A DNA stretch of 64,000 nt from Mesorhizobium amorphae CCNWGS0123 (GCF_001686985.1 NZ_CP015318.1:3656001-3720000); one strand, 5' to 3'; positions 29,553 to 38,527 are shown, counted from the stretch's first letter. Numbers and translations: made by a program. Notes: a model not told the origin generated them from the sequence alone.

Positions 29553-30623
29553 GTGATCAGGATTTCCATCGATGCCATGGGCGGCGATCACGGACCGAGC
29601 GTGGTCATCCCGGCGCTCATGACCGTCGCCATCCGCCGTCCCGACATCCGCTTCATCATTTATGGACGTGAGGAAGCGGTTCGCCCCGAGCTTGCCAAGT
29701 TCCCCAAGCTGGCCGAGATCAGCGATTTCGTCCATTGCGAGATCGCGGTCAGGATGGACGACAAGCCGAGCCAGGCGCTGCGCCACGGCCGCTGGAAGTC
29801 GTCTATGTGGAAGGCGGTCGAGGCGGTCAAATCGGGCACCGCGCAGGCCTGCATCTCGGCCGGCAACACCGGCGCGCTGATGGCGATGTCGAAATTCTGC
29901 CTGCGCACCATGGCGACCATCGATCGCCCGGCGATCGCGGCCCTTTGGCCGAATACGCGCGGCGAAAGCGTGGTGCTGGACGTCGGCGCCACAATCGGCG
30001 CCGATGCGCACCAGCTCATCGATTTCGCCATTCTGGGCACCGGCATGGCGCGCTCGGTTTTCGGCATCGAACGGCCCACCGTCGGCTTGCTCAATGTCGG
30101 CGTCGAGGAGATCAAAGGCCAGGAAGAGGTCAAGGAGGCTGGCCGCATGCTGCGCGAGGCCAACATGGCCTCGATGAACTATCGCGGCTTCGTCGAGGGC
30201 GACGACATCGGCAAGGGCACGGTCGACGTGGTCGTCACCGAGGGCTTTGCCGGAAACATTGCGCTGAAGACGGCGGAAGGCACCGCAAGGCAGATCGGCG
30301 GCTATCTGCGCGCCGCCATGAGCCGCACGCTGATGGCCAGGATCGGCTATATCTTCGCCAAGGGCGCCTTTGACCGGCTGCGCGAGAAGATGGATGTCGG
30401 CCGCTCCAACGGCGGCGTTTTCCTGGGCCTCAACGGCATCGTGGTGAAAAGCCATGGCGGCGCCGATTCGGACGGCTTTGCGGCCGCGATCGAGCTCGGC
30501 TACGACATGGTGCGCAACAATCTGCTTGACCGCATCGAGGCCGATCTCGATCTGTTCCATGCGCGCAATCCGCATGCGCAGGCAAACAGGAAATCCGACG
30601 TCGTCGTCGACGCAAAGGAATAG
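29553..30623 (+). CDS. plsX: Phosphate acyltransferase PlsX
   Basis: Makes acyl-phosphate from acyl-ACP for phospholipid synthesis, 356 aa, GTG start. Family motifs are [49 protein letters not shown] and [31 protein letters not shown]. It is followed after 9 bp by fabH, the standard pairing. Confidence 0.96.
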   Translation: MIRISIDAMGGDHGPSVVIPALMTVAIRRPDIRFIIYGREEAVRPELAKFPKLAEISDFVHCEIAVRMDDKPSQALRHGRWKSSMWKAVEAVKSGTAQACISAGNTGALMAMSKFCLRTMATIDRPAIAALWPNTRGESVVLDVGATIGADAHQLIDFAILGTGMARSVFGIERPTVGLLNVGVEEIKGQEEVKEAGRMLREANMASMNYRGFVEGDDIGKGTVDVVVTEGFAGNIALKTAEGTARQIGGYLRAAMSRTLMARIGYIFAKGAFDRLREKMDVGRSNGGVFLGLNGIVVKSHGGADSDGFAAAIELGYDMVRNNLLDRIEADLDLFHARNPHAQANRKSDVVVDAKE

Positions 30624-30632
30624 GAAAGAGCT

Positions 30633-31604
30633 TTGATCAGATCAGTCGTGCGCGGCTCGGGCGCCGCGCTGCCCCGCCGCATCATGAAGAATGCCGATTT
30701 CGAAGGCATGGTCGAGACCTCCGACGAGTGGATCGTCCAGCGCACAGGCATCCGGCAGCGCCATGTCGCGGCCGACGACGAGACGACGGCCTCGCTTGGC
30801 GAGGGGGCGGCGCGCGCCGCCCTCGACAGCGCCGGGCTGACGCCCGCCGACATCGACCTCATCGTGCTGGCCACCTCGACGCCCAACAACACCTTTCCGG
30901 CGACCGCCGTCGAGATCCAGAACCGGCTCGGCATGCACCACGGCTTTGCCTTCGACATGCAGGCCGTATGCTCCGGCTTCGTCTATGCGGTGGCGACCGC
31001 CGACCTCTACATCCGCGGCGGCCTGGCAAAGCGGGTCCTGGTGATCGGCTCGGAGACCTTCTCGCGCATCCTCGACTGGAGCGACCGTTCGACCTGCGTC
31101 CTGTTCGGTGACGGCGCCGGCGCGCTGGTCTTGGAAGCGGGCGAGGGGGCCGGCGGCGTCGCCGACCGCGGCGTGCTCGCGGCCAGCCTGCGCTCCGACG
31201 GCGTCCACAAGGACAAGCTTTTCGTCGATGGCGGACCCTCGACCACCGGCACGGTCGGCCATCTCAGGATGGAAGGCCGCGAAGTGTTCAAGCACGCCGT
31301 CGGCATGATCACCGATGTCATCGAGGCGACCTTCGCGCAGGCCGGCATCACCGCCGACGACCTCGACTGGTTCGTGCCGCATCAGGCCAATAAACGGATT
31401 ATTGACGCTTCCGCCAAGAAGCTTGGGATTGCCGAACAAAAGGTGGTGGTTACGGTCGATTTGCACGGTAACACCTCGGCTGCCTCCGTGCCGCTGGCGC
31501 TTTCGGTGGCCGTCGCCGACGGCCGCATCAAGAAGGGTGACCTGGTGCTGCTCGAGGCGATGGGTGGGGGCTTCACCTGGGGCGCGGTTTTGGTTCGCTG
31601 GTAA
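30633..31604 (+). CDS. fabH: Beta-ketoacyl-ACP synthase III
   Basis: Initiates type II fatty-acid synthesis by condensing acetyl-CoA with malonyl-ACP, 323 aa. The start is TTG at 30633, preceded by GGAAAGAG. The catalytic triad is visible: C113 (AVCSGF), His in [11 protein letters not shown] and Asn in LHGNTSAAS. The N-terminal [14 protein letters not shown] matches the family start, so no in-frame ATG is needed. Confidence 0.96.
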   Translation: MIRSVVRGSGAALPRRIMKNADFEGMVETSDEWIVQRTGIRQRHVAADDETTASLGEGAARAALDSAGLTPADIDLIVLATSTPNNTFPATAVEIQNRLGMHHGFAFDMQAVCSGFVYAVATADLYIRGGLAKRVLVIGSETFSRILDWSDRSTCVLFGDGAGALVLEAGEGAGGVADRGVLAASLRSDGVHKDKLFVDGGPSTTGTVGHLRMEGREVFKHAVGMITDVIEATFAQAGITADDLDWFVPHQANKRIIDASAKKLGIAEQKVVVTVDLHGNTSAASVPLALSVAVADGRIKKGDLVLLEAMGGGFTWGAVLVRW

Positions 31605-31706
31605 GTGCCGAACGTACGGGTTCGGTCCTTGACCTTGACGGATCAATTACTTAGGCTCTGCCGCTGCTTGTATCGATTTATGTTTTTGAGCTGATGGGAC
31701 GGTCGC

Positions 31707-32030
31707 ATGGGGGGAAAGACACTGACGCGCGCCGACCTTGCTGAAGCTGTTTACCGCAAGGTTGGCTTGTCGAGAACTGAATCGGCCGAACTCGTCGAAG
31801 CGGTCCTGGACGAGATCTGCGAGGCCATCGTTCGCGGTGAGACGGTGAAGCTGTCGTCCTTCGCCACTTTCCATGTTCGTTCCAAGAACGAGCGTATCGG
31901 CCGCAATCCCAAGACCGGCGAGGAAGTGCCGATCCTGCCGCGCCGGGTGATGACCTTCAAGTCGTCGAATGTGCTGAAGAGCCGTATCCTGCGCTCGCAT
32001 CAGAACAGCAAGGCCAAGGGCGGCAAATAG
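31707..32030 (+). CDS. ihfA: Integration host factor alpha subunit
   Basis: A DNA-bending HU/IHF-family protein, 107 aa. [21 protein letters not shown] opens the helical dimer core. [33 protein letters not shown] is the DNA-clamp arm with the intercalating proline, followed by [13 protein letters not shown]. Its position between fabH and a merR gene is the conserved alphaproteobacterial location of ihfA. Confidence 0.95.
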   Translation: MGGKTLTRADLAEAVYRKVGLSRTESAELVEAVLDEICEAIVRGETVKLSSFATFHVRSKNERIGRNPKTGEEVPILPRRVMTFKSSNVLKSRILRSHQNSKAKGGK

Positions 32031-32039
32031 CCGGCTACA

Positions 32040-32162
32040 GCAATTCCAGGAAAAGTGTGAGGCGGTTTTCCGTCCGGAATTGCGTCAAGACAAGGACGCA
32101 ATTCCGGGAAAAGTGGGAAGCGGTTTTCCGTCCGGATTTCCAGAATTGCGTAAAAACAAGGA
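32040..32162. repeat. Two tandem copies of a rhizobial intergenic repeat
   Basis: Units at 32040-32097 and 32098-32162 share GCAATTCC, GGAAAAGTG, GCGGTTTTCCGTCCGGA and a trailing ACAAGGA. Single copies of this type of unit are scattered between genes in Mesorhizobium; a head-to-tail pair is less usual. No gene is present in this interval. Confidence 0.65.
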
Positions 32163-32293
32163 TATAGAAGGCTTCGGTTGAAAACGGCGGTCGATTTTGA
32201 CGCCGGGCTTGAATGTTGTTTCATAAACCGCTGAAATAATACCCGATTCGGCACAACAGGCCCAATCGCCGTCCAGCGTGGAGGATTTCGCCC

Positions 32294-32836
32294 ATGGACA
32301 AGAGCCCCGATGCATTCCGTACCATCAGCGAGGTCGCTGAGGATCTCGATCTGCCGCAGCATGTGCTGCGCTTCTGGGAAACGCGCTTCAACCAGATCAA
32401 GCCGATGAAGCGTGGCGGCGGCCGCCGCTACTACCGGCCGCAGGATGTCGAGCTGATCAAGGGCATCCGCCACATGCTCTATGACCAGGGCTATACGATC
32501 AAGGGCGTGCAGAAGCTGCTGCGCGAGAACGGCAATCATTTCCTGGTCGCCATCGGCAATGGCGACATGGCCGCCGTCGAGGCCATCGCACAGCGCCGTC
32601 AGGCCGATCAGGTGCCGCTGACGCCGGCAGCCCAGCCGCGTGGCGCGGATGACGAGATGCTGGTCGGCCAACCCAAGGTGAAGCCGAGCCGCCGCTTTTT
32701 CGGCATCGGCAAGAGCGACGACGAGGGACCGGTGCAGCCGGGCTCGTCGAAACTGTCGCGCGACAATCGCGCCTTGCTGCAGGAGGCGTTGTTCGACCTT
32801 CTGGAATGCAAGCGCCTGCTCGACCAGGTGCGTTAG
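32294..32836 (+). CDS. MerR family transcriptional regulator
   Basis: A 180-aa protein with an N-terminal MerR winged helix (about 9-77: [46 protein letters not shown]). The C-terminal part is low-complexity and Pro/Arg-rich, then [18 protein letters not shown], a short helix. This ihfA-linked MerR protein is conserved in rhizobia; its targets are unknown. No metal-binding cysteines are seen. Confidence 0.87.
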   Translation: MDKSPDAFRTISEVAEDLDLPQHVLRFWETRFNQIKPMKRGGGRRYYRPQDVELIKGIRHMLYDQGYTIKGVQKLLRENGNHFLVAIGNGDMAAVEAIAQRRQADQVPLTPAAQPRGADDEMLVGQPKVKPSRRFFGIGKSDDEGPVQPGSSKLSRDNRALLQEALFDLLECKRLLDQVR

Positions 32837-32932
32837 CGCCTCACCCCGCTGCCAGGGGACATCCGACGCAAAACCGGAACCGCTTCTGCGGCCATGCGTT
32901 TGGCCTTCTCTGAAAAGGAAGGACAGACAATC

Positions 32933-33235
32933 ATGGCATTGCTTTCGACCCACTCCGATCTTGACCTCGAAAAGCAGGTCGCGACCCTTTCCAGGGAACT
33001 CGCAGCCTTGCGGAAAGCCGTAGCCAAACGAGGTGGCGCTTACTTCGAGGACGGTCGCGACGCTGCTTCCGACTACTATTCCGAACTGGCCGGGCGCCTC
33101 ACGGATGCGCTGCCCGCGATCAGGAACAAGGGCAGGGCGATCGAAAGGACGGCGCGCGACCATCCGGCAACCGCGGCCGCGGTGGGGCTGGTTGTCGTTG
33201 GGCTCATCGCCAGCCTCGTCTTCAGCAGACGCTGA
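32933..33235 (+). CDS. DUF883-like membrane-anchored protein
   Basis: A 100-aa protein with an N-terminal coiled coil (LDLEKQVATLSRELAALRKAVA), an amphipathic middle, and a C-terminal membrane helix (HPATAAAVGLVVVGLIASLVF) ending in SRR. The architecture matches ElaB/YqjD/DUF883 proteins, which anchor ribosomes or act in stress in E. coli. Identity with that family is by architecture only. The start follows AAGGAAGGA. Confidence 0.65.
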   Translation: MALLSTHSDLDLEKQVATLSRELAALRKAVAKRGGAYFEDGRDAASDYYSELAGRLTDALPAIRNKGRAIERTARDHPATAAAVGLVVVGLIASLVFSRR

Positions 33236-33254
33236 ACCTCAAAGCTACAGACAA

Positions 33255-33290
33255 GAAAATGGCGGCGTCGCGCGGACGGCCGCCATTTTC
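33255..33290. terminator. Bidirectional terminator hairpin
   Basis: GAAAATGGCGGC and GCCGCCATTTTC form a perfect 12-bp stem, with A-rich and T-rich flanks on both strands. It separates the convergent genes ending at 33235 and 33306. Confidence 0.8.
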
Positions 33291-33305
33291 TTCGACGACA
33301 GGCGA

Positions 33306-33581
33306 TCAGTTGGCGAGCTTGAGCCGGGTCTTCGGGTCGATCTTCATGACCTGGCTGCACTTGCCGTAAACGGTGCCGTTCTTGTCGGTGGCATCGGTGT
33401 AGGTGCCCTTACAGTCGAGCTGCAGCACCAGACAGGAGCCAGAGCCCTTGCAGACCGCGCCGCCGTCGCCGGTGGGGTGTGTGCCGGCAAAAGCCGAGCT
33501 CGGAACCGAAACCGAGCCGAAGGCCGAGACGGCGATGACAGCGGCGAGCGAGATGCGCTTGAAGTTGGTGAAGTTGGTCAT
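33306..33581 (-). CDS. Small secreted cysteine-containing protein
   Basis: A 91-aa protein with a signal (FKRISLAAVIAVSAFGSVSV, cleavage after SAFA near residue 32). The mature part is about 59 aa with four cysteines (AVCKG, GSCLV, DCKG, KCSQ), probably two disulphides. A ribosome site AGAAGGA precedes the ATG on the complement. No domain is recognised. It lies between a terminator and a gap that leads to an ATP-grasp gene on the same strand. Confidence 0.65.
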   Translation of the reverse strand: MTNFTNFKRISLAAVIAVSAFGSVSVPSSAFAGTHPTGDGGAVCKGSGSCLVLQLDCKGTYTDATDKNGTVYGKCSQVMKIDPKTRLKLAN

Positions 33582-33774
33582 TTGAGCATTTCCTTCTCTT
33601 TGAGTTGAGGATCGCCGTCATGGCGTCCTTCTGGTTTGGGGATCGCCTTCTTGGCGTCCATGCCGGTTAGTGCGGCCCAGAGAAGGAAGGTTCACGCCTC
33701 GGTTCAGATTTTTTGCCGCGCGGTGTCGGCGCCGATCTTCGATCCGGTTCGAGGGAGCGGGCGGCTGCTGCCGG

Positions 33775-34746
33775 TCAACGACTGCCGGCGTCGGCCGCGC
33801 ATGTGGCGCGCAGCGCGCTGGCATAGAAGCGCGCCAGGCCGCTGTGCCGCCGCCGCAGATAGTGCGACCGATCGAGCCGCCAGAGTCGTTCGATTTCGCC
33901 GGCAAACGCCGGATTGGTGGTGGTGCCATAGCCAGCGCCGGGATAGACGACGATCTCGCCGGCGTAGAGACAAAGGTCGGTGACGAGGAAGTCGATGCGG
34001 ATGTAGTCGAGGTTGCCGGCGATGGCAGGGGCGATCGATACCGCCTGCCGGACATAGTTGAGAAGTCGCGCATTGACGGGCACGGCCTGATCCTCGCGGG
34101 GATAGTCCGGATCGCGCCCGGGCAATGGATTGGCTTCCCGATCGAAAAGCAGCGAACGGCCCGCGACCTTATCCTCGACCCAGGCATGCGTTATCACGCC
34201 GCCGCAAACATGCACTTTGATGTCGGTCGCGATCCTTGCGCCGGAGAGCGCCAGCCGCTCTTCCACGAAAACGGTGGGAACAATCGGCCAATAGGCCCAT
34301 TCGCCGTCGCGGCGGCCATAACGTTTTCTCAGCCAATGCCTCGCCTTGGCGATGATGAGGCCGCGATTGGGGTCGCCACTGGCAACGAATATGTTCATCG
34401 CGCAGCCGTGGTTTGTCTTGACGATGACCTCGCCGGCCAGCAGGTCGACAGGAATGTCGGCAGGGTCGCGCCCGGACCAGAGCGTCCGTGGCAAGGCAAG
34501 TTCAGGGCAGGCGCTGCTGATATGAGCTTTTGCAGCGAGCTTGTCGGTCAGCGTTACGAACAGTGGATTGCGGTCGACGATTTTTCGCCAGAGCAACCGC
34601 TCGTGATAGCTCTCAGGCGCGGCCGGATTGGGCAGATAGCCCAGTTTCATGACGAATCGAACGACCAGGGCCGGATGGCGCAGCGTGAACAGCAGGCGCG
34701 CAACAGCCAGAACGAGACGGTGTCTGCCCGGGATGTTGGCCTTCAT
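33775..34746 (-). CDS. TupA-like ATP-grasp family protein
   Basis: A 323-aa protein. GYLPNPAAPESYHERLLWRK, PLFVTLTDKLAAKAHI and GEVIVKTNHGCAMN are typical of the TupA-like ATP-grasp domain. The later VFVEERLALS, DIKVHVCGG and NLDYIRIDFLV form the ATP/Mg site. TupA adds a polyglutamate chain to teichuronic acid in Bacillus; proteobacterial members occur in polysaccharide loci and may attach amino acids to sugars. It is alone here, about 7 kb from the polysaccharide cluster. Confidence 0.78.
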   Translation of the reverse strand: MKANIPGRHRLVLAVARLLFTLRHPALVVRFVMKLGYLPNPAAPESYHERLLWRKIVDRNPLFVTLTDKLAAKAHISSACPELALPRTLWSGRDPADIPVDLLAGEVIVKTNHGCAMNIFVASGDPNRGLIIAKARHWLRKRYGRRDGEWAYWPIVPTVFVEERLALSGARIATDIKVHVCGGVITHAWVEDKVAGRSLLFDREANPLPGRDPDYPREDQAVPVNARLLNYVRQAVSIAPAIAGNLDYIRIDFLVTDLCLYAGEIVVYPGAGYGTTTNPAFAGEIERLWRLDRSHYLRRRHSGLARFYASALRATCAADAGSR

Positions 34747-34937
34747 GAGGGATACCTTCCGGGAAAGTCCCTGTCAGGCCGGCAAGCGGGCCGATCGACC
34801 CGCAATCATCCCCGTAGCATAAATCAATCAAGCCGTATCATGCCCCATTTGGTGAGGCTCGTATGGCGCAGGAAAACCAGCAAGAAGGCAGCTTGGTTAG
34901 AGTCCAAAGCCAGCCTTCCTGCTGGGCAAGTCGGATA

Positions 34938-35120
34938 TTAGGCCTTCTTCGCCTCCACCTTCTTGTGGTGGTGGTGATGATGGTGGTGACGGTGGTGATG
35001 ATGCTTGCGATGATGCTTGTGATGCACCGGAGCAGCATCAGCGCTGGTCGCGCCGAGGAGCGGCATCGAGACAGCCAGGGCAAAAGCCAGCCCAAGGGCG
35101 GAGAGGAGGGACTTCTTCAT
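34938..35120 (-). CDS. Histidine-rich small secreted protein
   Basis: A 60-aa protein. The signal MKKSLLSALGLAFALAVSMP is probably cleaved after ADA-A near residue 29. The remaining 30 residues contain about 17 histidines in runs separated by Lys and Arg (HHKHHRKHHHHRH and onward). Such tails bind Ni, Zn or Cu, so a periplasmic metal buffer is a reasonable inference. The ATG follows AAGGAAACAAC on the complement. Similar His/Lys-rich small proteins occur in rhizobia without assigned function. Confidence 0.7.
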   Translation of the reverse strand: MKKSLLSALGLAFALAVSMPLLGATSADAAPVHHKHHRKHHHHRHHHHHHHHKKVEAKKA

Positions 35121-35292
35121 GACGTTGTTTCCTTTTGTGCGGGCCGCAATCTGGAGATCACCGGACCATATCGATGACTCGAGCGCCGCGATCGGGACTA
35201 TCGTCCTGGATTTTTTCGACAATTTTTCCCGACTGTAGAATTTTGTTTCCGGATTGTGTCTGAAGCCCTGGTCGTCCCGTGCGGGCGCCGCC

Positions 35293-35901
35293 TCACATCG
35301 GCGGAACGACGCCATGGTTGCCGACGACGACCCTCCGGGAGGTGAGCGTGCCGTCGCTGCCGCGCTCGGTGGTAACGAACACCGCCGCACCGGGCGTCAG
35401 GTCCGCCGGCGTGGCGGTCGCGAAGGTCACGATCGGCGTCGACTGCGGAATCGCGATCTGCTTCTTCTGGCCATTGTCATAGGTCAGCGTCACCGTCCGG
35501 CCATCGATATCGGTCACGTCGGCGACAGTGCCGTTGGTCATCCGGCTGTTGGGCTGCAGGTCCCATGGCCGGTCGCCTTCTCCCGTGCCTTTCAATGCGG
35601 CCGGGAAGATCACGACTTCCAGTGCGCCGCTGCCGCCATCGGCCTTCGAGACGGACGCAATGCCGAGGAAATCGCCCTGCTTGATGTCGGCGGCCGATGC
35701 CTTGGCGACGCCGGAGATTTTCCACCCCTGCGCCAACGCTATCGCATCCGTCTTGCCCGCCGGGTCTTTCACCGTCAGCGTCGATCCGGCAAGACCGACG
35801 ACCGTGCCGCGCACGCGCATCGTGTCTGCCGCCTGAGCCTCTGCCGCAGCGGCAAGGCCCGGAATCGTGCCGAGCACGATCGCGAATATCTTCAAGTTCA
35901 T
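35293..35901 (-). CDS. Secreted protein with DUF5666-like repeats
   Basis: A 202-aa predicted periplasmic protein. The signal MNLKIFAIVLGTIPGLAAAA ends near AQAA-D (residue 25). The body is beta-rich with two similar OB-like units: RVRGTVVGLAGSTLTVKDPAG and GTVADVTDIDGRTVTLTYDNG, as in DUF5666-type proteins. No enzyme motif is seen. The start at 35901 is chosen because it begins the signal peptide; the frame is open to 36066. Confidence 0.65.
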   Translation of the reverse strand: MNLKIFAIVLGTIPGLAAAAEAQAADTMRVRGTVVGLAGSTLTVKDPAGKTDAIALAQGWKISGVAKASAADIKQGDFLGIASVSKADGGSGALEVVIFPAALKGTGEGDRPWDLQPNSRMTNGTVADVTDIDGRTVTLTYDNGQKKQIAIPQSTPIVTFATATPADLTPGAAVFVTTERGSDGTLTSRRVVVGNHGVVPPM

Positions 35902-36209
35902 GGGATTCGATCCTTCTGGAAAATGGCTGGCCCGACCTGTCGGTGCCAGCGACATCTGCGTAACGAACGCGGGCTCGAAAACGTCGATCAACTCGGCGTT
36001 CGATTCTTCAAAACAACTTGATTGAAGAGCGCGACGGGTGAGGTGGCGCATTTGCGCGGTTTCCACGACAGCAAGCCATTACCCGGCGGTAATTCACGTT
36101 GCCGTGACGCTTGTTTTGGCGCTTGGCAAATCGCCCGCGAGCGGGCATTCTCCCGCTCGTCTCAGGCAACCCCTCATTTGATCAGACCTTTCAGCCCACG
36201 GAGTTGCCA
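35902..36209. other. Divergent intergenic region
   Basis: 308 bp between a leftward secreted-protein gene and a rightward HTH gene. A hairpin-forming GCCCGCGAGCGGGC lies near 36131. No gene is supported; it probably holds both promoters. Confidence 0.4.
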
Positions 36210-36473
36210 ATGCCCGCTACTGCAACACGCGAAGTTCCGTCCGAATTGATTGCCACGTCCGGCTACAGCGCCCTCAAGGCCGTCCGCGAAACCAGGGGAT
36301 ACAGCGTCGAAGAGCTGTCCCTGACATGCGGCCTCTCGGTCCATGAGATTGCCGACATTGAGAACGGCAAGGACGCCGATCCGTCGAAGCTCAGACGAAT
36401 CGCCCTGGCGCTGCAGGTTCCGGAAAGCGTTTTGATCGACATGCCGACGGCCGAAAATCAGTCCATGCAATAG
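36210..36473 (+). CDS. Small helix-turn-helix (XRE/Cro-CI type) protein
   Basis: An 87-aa protein with one HTH domain: LKAVRETRGYSVEELSLTCGLSVHEIADIENGKDADPSKLRRIALAL (about residues 22-68). The layout is that of Cro/CI single-domain regulators, with no ligand domain. A good terminator follows 24 bp later. Targets unknown. It is close to the left end of the tRNA-bounded element but outside it. Confidence 0.78.
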   Translation: MPATATREVPSELIATSGYSALKAVRETRGYSVEELSLTCGLSVHEIADIENGKDADPSKLRRIALALQVPESVLIDMPTAENQSMQ

Positions 36474-36496
36474 TCGAAAATGGGTCCCGCCCAACG

Positions 36497-36528
36497 AGCC
36501 CGCCATGGTTTGCCCTGGCGGGCTTTTT
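36497..36528 (+). terminator. Terminator after the HTH gene
   Basis: AGCCCGCCA and TGGCGGGCT form a 9-bp stem around a 10-base loop, followed by TTTT. Confidence 0.85.
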
Positions 36529-36715
36529 AGTCCTCATCCAGGCGGGGTTGCTGGCGCTTGCGAATAGCGGCCATCCCATGCGCGTACCCGAACAAGATTC
36601 GCCAAAGATCGCACGCGGCATCAGAATTCGGTGCATAACGCTCCGCGTCGTTTTTTTAGCGCTTGCTGATGCATCCATCCTGGCGCAGCGTTCCCTGGGG
36701 CTTTCAGAAGGCGAA

Positions 36716-37111
36716 ATGCTAAAGCGGATCGTAACTCCCACCACAACCGGTTTGCGCCAATTCAACTTTCTTGTTCCTGACGACGTCATTGACGCTGTGC
36801 AGCGATATATCGACTGCGCTGGTCCCGGACGTATCATTTCGACCTATTCGGCAATTCAGTCGGTGCGAAACAAAGTGCCCGACTGCGAGCTATCCGACGA
36901 ACAGATTGAGCGATACGCCGTTTTGTGCGCCCTGGACCAGGCACTCGCGGTGCATTTCGACAGGAGAGGAAGCTCGCGGGATCCCTATTCGCCCCTGAGC
37001 AGAACCCACTGGCGCCTTGTGCCTAAGTGGAAAATCAAGGCGCGAACGCGGTTGGCCTGGTTCCATCGGCCCGCGTCTCGTCCCGACATCACCAATTCGC
37101 AGCATCTGTGA
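36716..37111 (+). CDS. Hypothetical protein
   Basis: A 131-aa soluble protein if started at 36716 (MLKRIVTPTTTGLRQFNFLV after GAAGGCGAA); the frame is open to 36548. RFNFLVPDDVIDAVQRYI-like and LSDEQIERYAVLCALDQALAVHFDRRG segments look like folded helical protein. No family is recognised. The base composition is lower in GC than the core genes. It ends 86 bp before the left tRNA repeat, so it flanks the element and may belong to the same variable region. Confidence 0.45.
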   Translation: MLKRIVTPTTTGLRQFNFLVPDDVIDAVQRYIDCAGPGRIISTYSAIQSVRNKVPDCELSDEQIERYAVLCALDQALAVHFDRRGSSRDPYSPLSRTHWRLVPKWKIKARTRLAWFHRPASRPDITNSQHL

Positions 37112-37149
37112 TTACAGCGAATTGAGCGCCTTCGTTCCGAAAACAATAA

Positions 37150-37169
37150 AGGCGCCGCAGGGCGCCTTC
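37150..37169 (-). terminator. Terminator left behind by a tRNA-Pro gene
   Basis: AAGGCGCC and GGCGCCTT form an 8-bp stem followed, on the complement, by TATTGTTTT. On the minus strand it lies just downstream of the tRNA-Pro 3' fragment at 37198-37236. It therefore looks like the original tRNA terminator, now 3.4 kb from the tRNA. Confidence 0.6.
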
Positions 37170-37197
37170 GATAAAGCCGGGGATTTCAAGGAAAAAA

Positions 37198-37236
37198 GGT
37201 CGGAGTGGCCGGATTCGAACCGACGACCCCTTGACC
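37198..37236 (-). repeat. Distal attachment repeat: 3' fragment of tRNA-Pro
   Basis: 39 bases identical to 40572-40610, covering the acceptor 3' strand, the T arm, the variable loop and one side of the anticodon stem of tRNA-Pro. The rest of the tRNA is missing here. The flanking bases differ on both sides. Confidence 0.85.
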
Positions 37237-37469
37237 GATGGCGCTTCGCAGGCTGCCGCGACTGGTTGCGCCAACTGCTTATACTAAATCAGGGAATGGG
37301 CTATGAGTCGCTATTGGTGATCTCTGGTACAAGTGCCTGCTATGAAGGTAATCATGGACAACTGTTGCCCGCCAGGCTCGGACTTCGTCTGAATGGCGGC
37401 AAACGAATCCGGGCCGAGACCTGCGATGCCTTCGGGGCTTGTGTGGCGGCGCCGATCAATCGCGCCGGA

Positions 37470-38309
37470 ATGTCCGTGATGGATCGGAGCAGGCGCAATG
37501 TGCTGATCGGTACGTCAATCTTCGGAGCTCTGAGCCTTGCGGGGCTGCTTCCTACCATGTGCGCAATGCGGCAAATCAGGACGAAATCCCCCATGACCGA
37601 TGCCACCCGTCCCAAACGGCCGCCGGGACAGGCGAAGCCGTTGCTGGAGGAAGATATCGCGCCGGTGCTTGCGCGCCTTGATGCCTGGTATGCTGCCCAT
37701 CTGCTGCCAGACAAGTATGTGTTCAATCCGCCGGCCACGGACGCGCAACTGGATGCGTTCGAGCGCCTGATCGGCCTCAAGATGCCGCGCGCCTATCGCG
37801 ACCTATACCGATGGCACGACGGCGAAAACGACGACCGTTGGGGCCATATCTTTGGGCTTCCGCTGCTGCCGCTGCATCAGGCGGGGGCGCAATGGAAAAC
37901 CTGGGTCGATGTGCTCGCCGATTTCGGCGGCAATCGCTATGAAATTCGCGGAGGGGCGTGGCCTGAACACGCGGTTGACCCGGCCTATTTCAATCCGCGC
38001 TGGATACCCCTGACCCATGATGGCTCAGGCAATTATATCGGTCTCGATTTCGATCCCTGGCCTAGCGGTCGCGTCGGCCAGGTCATCCTCTTTGGGCGCG
38101 ACGAAGATGTGAAGGCGGTGCTTGCGGAATCCCTTGGCAAGTTCCTCGAGTGGATCGCTGACCTTCTGGAAAGCGGCAATTTCAGATTGGAAGCGGCGGA
38201 AGAGCCAGTGCTGCGCCGGTTCCGATTGAAAGCCCCCCCATCAAACGATTTCCACGAAGGCGCACGAAGCCTTCTGGGCGCACCTGGCCCCTTCCTAGTA
38301 TTTCGGTGA
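37470..38309 (+). CDS. SMI1/KNR4 family protein with twin-arginine-like N-terminus
   Basis: A 279-aa protein from ATG 37470; starts at 37479 and 37593 are alternatives. The N-terminus RSRRNVLIGTSIFGALSLAG looks like a twin-arginine or lipoprotein-type signal. The SUKH/SMI1 domain spans about residues 75-245: PPATDAQLDAFERLIGLKMP, AYRDLYRWHDGEND, FGLPLLPL, PRWIPLTHDGSGNYIGLDFDP and GQVILFGRDED. SMI1/KNR4 domains are frequent immunity proteins against secreted toxins. No partner toxin is recognised nearby, so the role is unproven. Confidence 0.8.
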   Translation: MSVMDRSRRNVLIGTSIFGALSLAGLLPTMCAMRQIRTKSPMTDATRPKRPPGQAKPLLEEDIAPVLARLDAWYAAHLLPDKYVFNPPATDAQLDAFERLIGLKMPRAYRDLYRWHDGENDDRWGHIFGLPLLPLHQAGAQWKTWVDVLADFGGNRYEIRGGAWPEHAVDPAYFNPRWIPLTHDGSGNYIGLDFDPWPSGRVGQVILFGRDEDVKAVLAESLGKFLEWIADLLESGNFRLEAAEEPVLRRFRLKAPPSNDFHEGARSLLGAPGPFLVFR

Positions 38310-38527
38310 CGCACGTCCGTGCGAGGCGGGATAGGCATGGCAAACTCCACAAGGCCATCCCGAGGCTAACGCTAGGCCGATAGCGAGGCTTGCAGGGCTC
38401 TCTCTCTGGTCACTGGCTGTGCGGCTACCTCTGTCCCGGTTCGGGACCAAAATGCTGGCACCTGTCTTGCACTGGAGAGGTTGCCGGTGCTCCTCCACCG
38501 GTCCTGATCGTGGGTCGGGTTGTCAAT

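Noticed and set aside
32837-32932. tRNA after merR, as in some other rhizobia
   Set aside because: No cloverleaf or TTCGAATC-type T arm is present in this gap; the tRNA-Pro gene lies about 7.7 kb further on.
37017-37469. N-terminal extension of the SMI1/KNR4 frame through the tRNA fragment
   Set aside because: The extension translates the tRNA repeat and the terminator region, so it is chance open frame, not protein.
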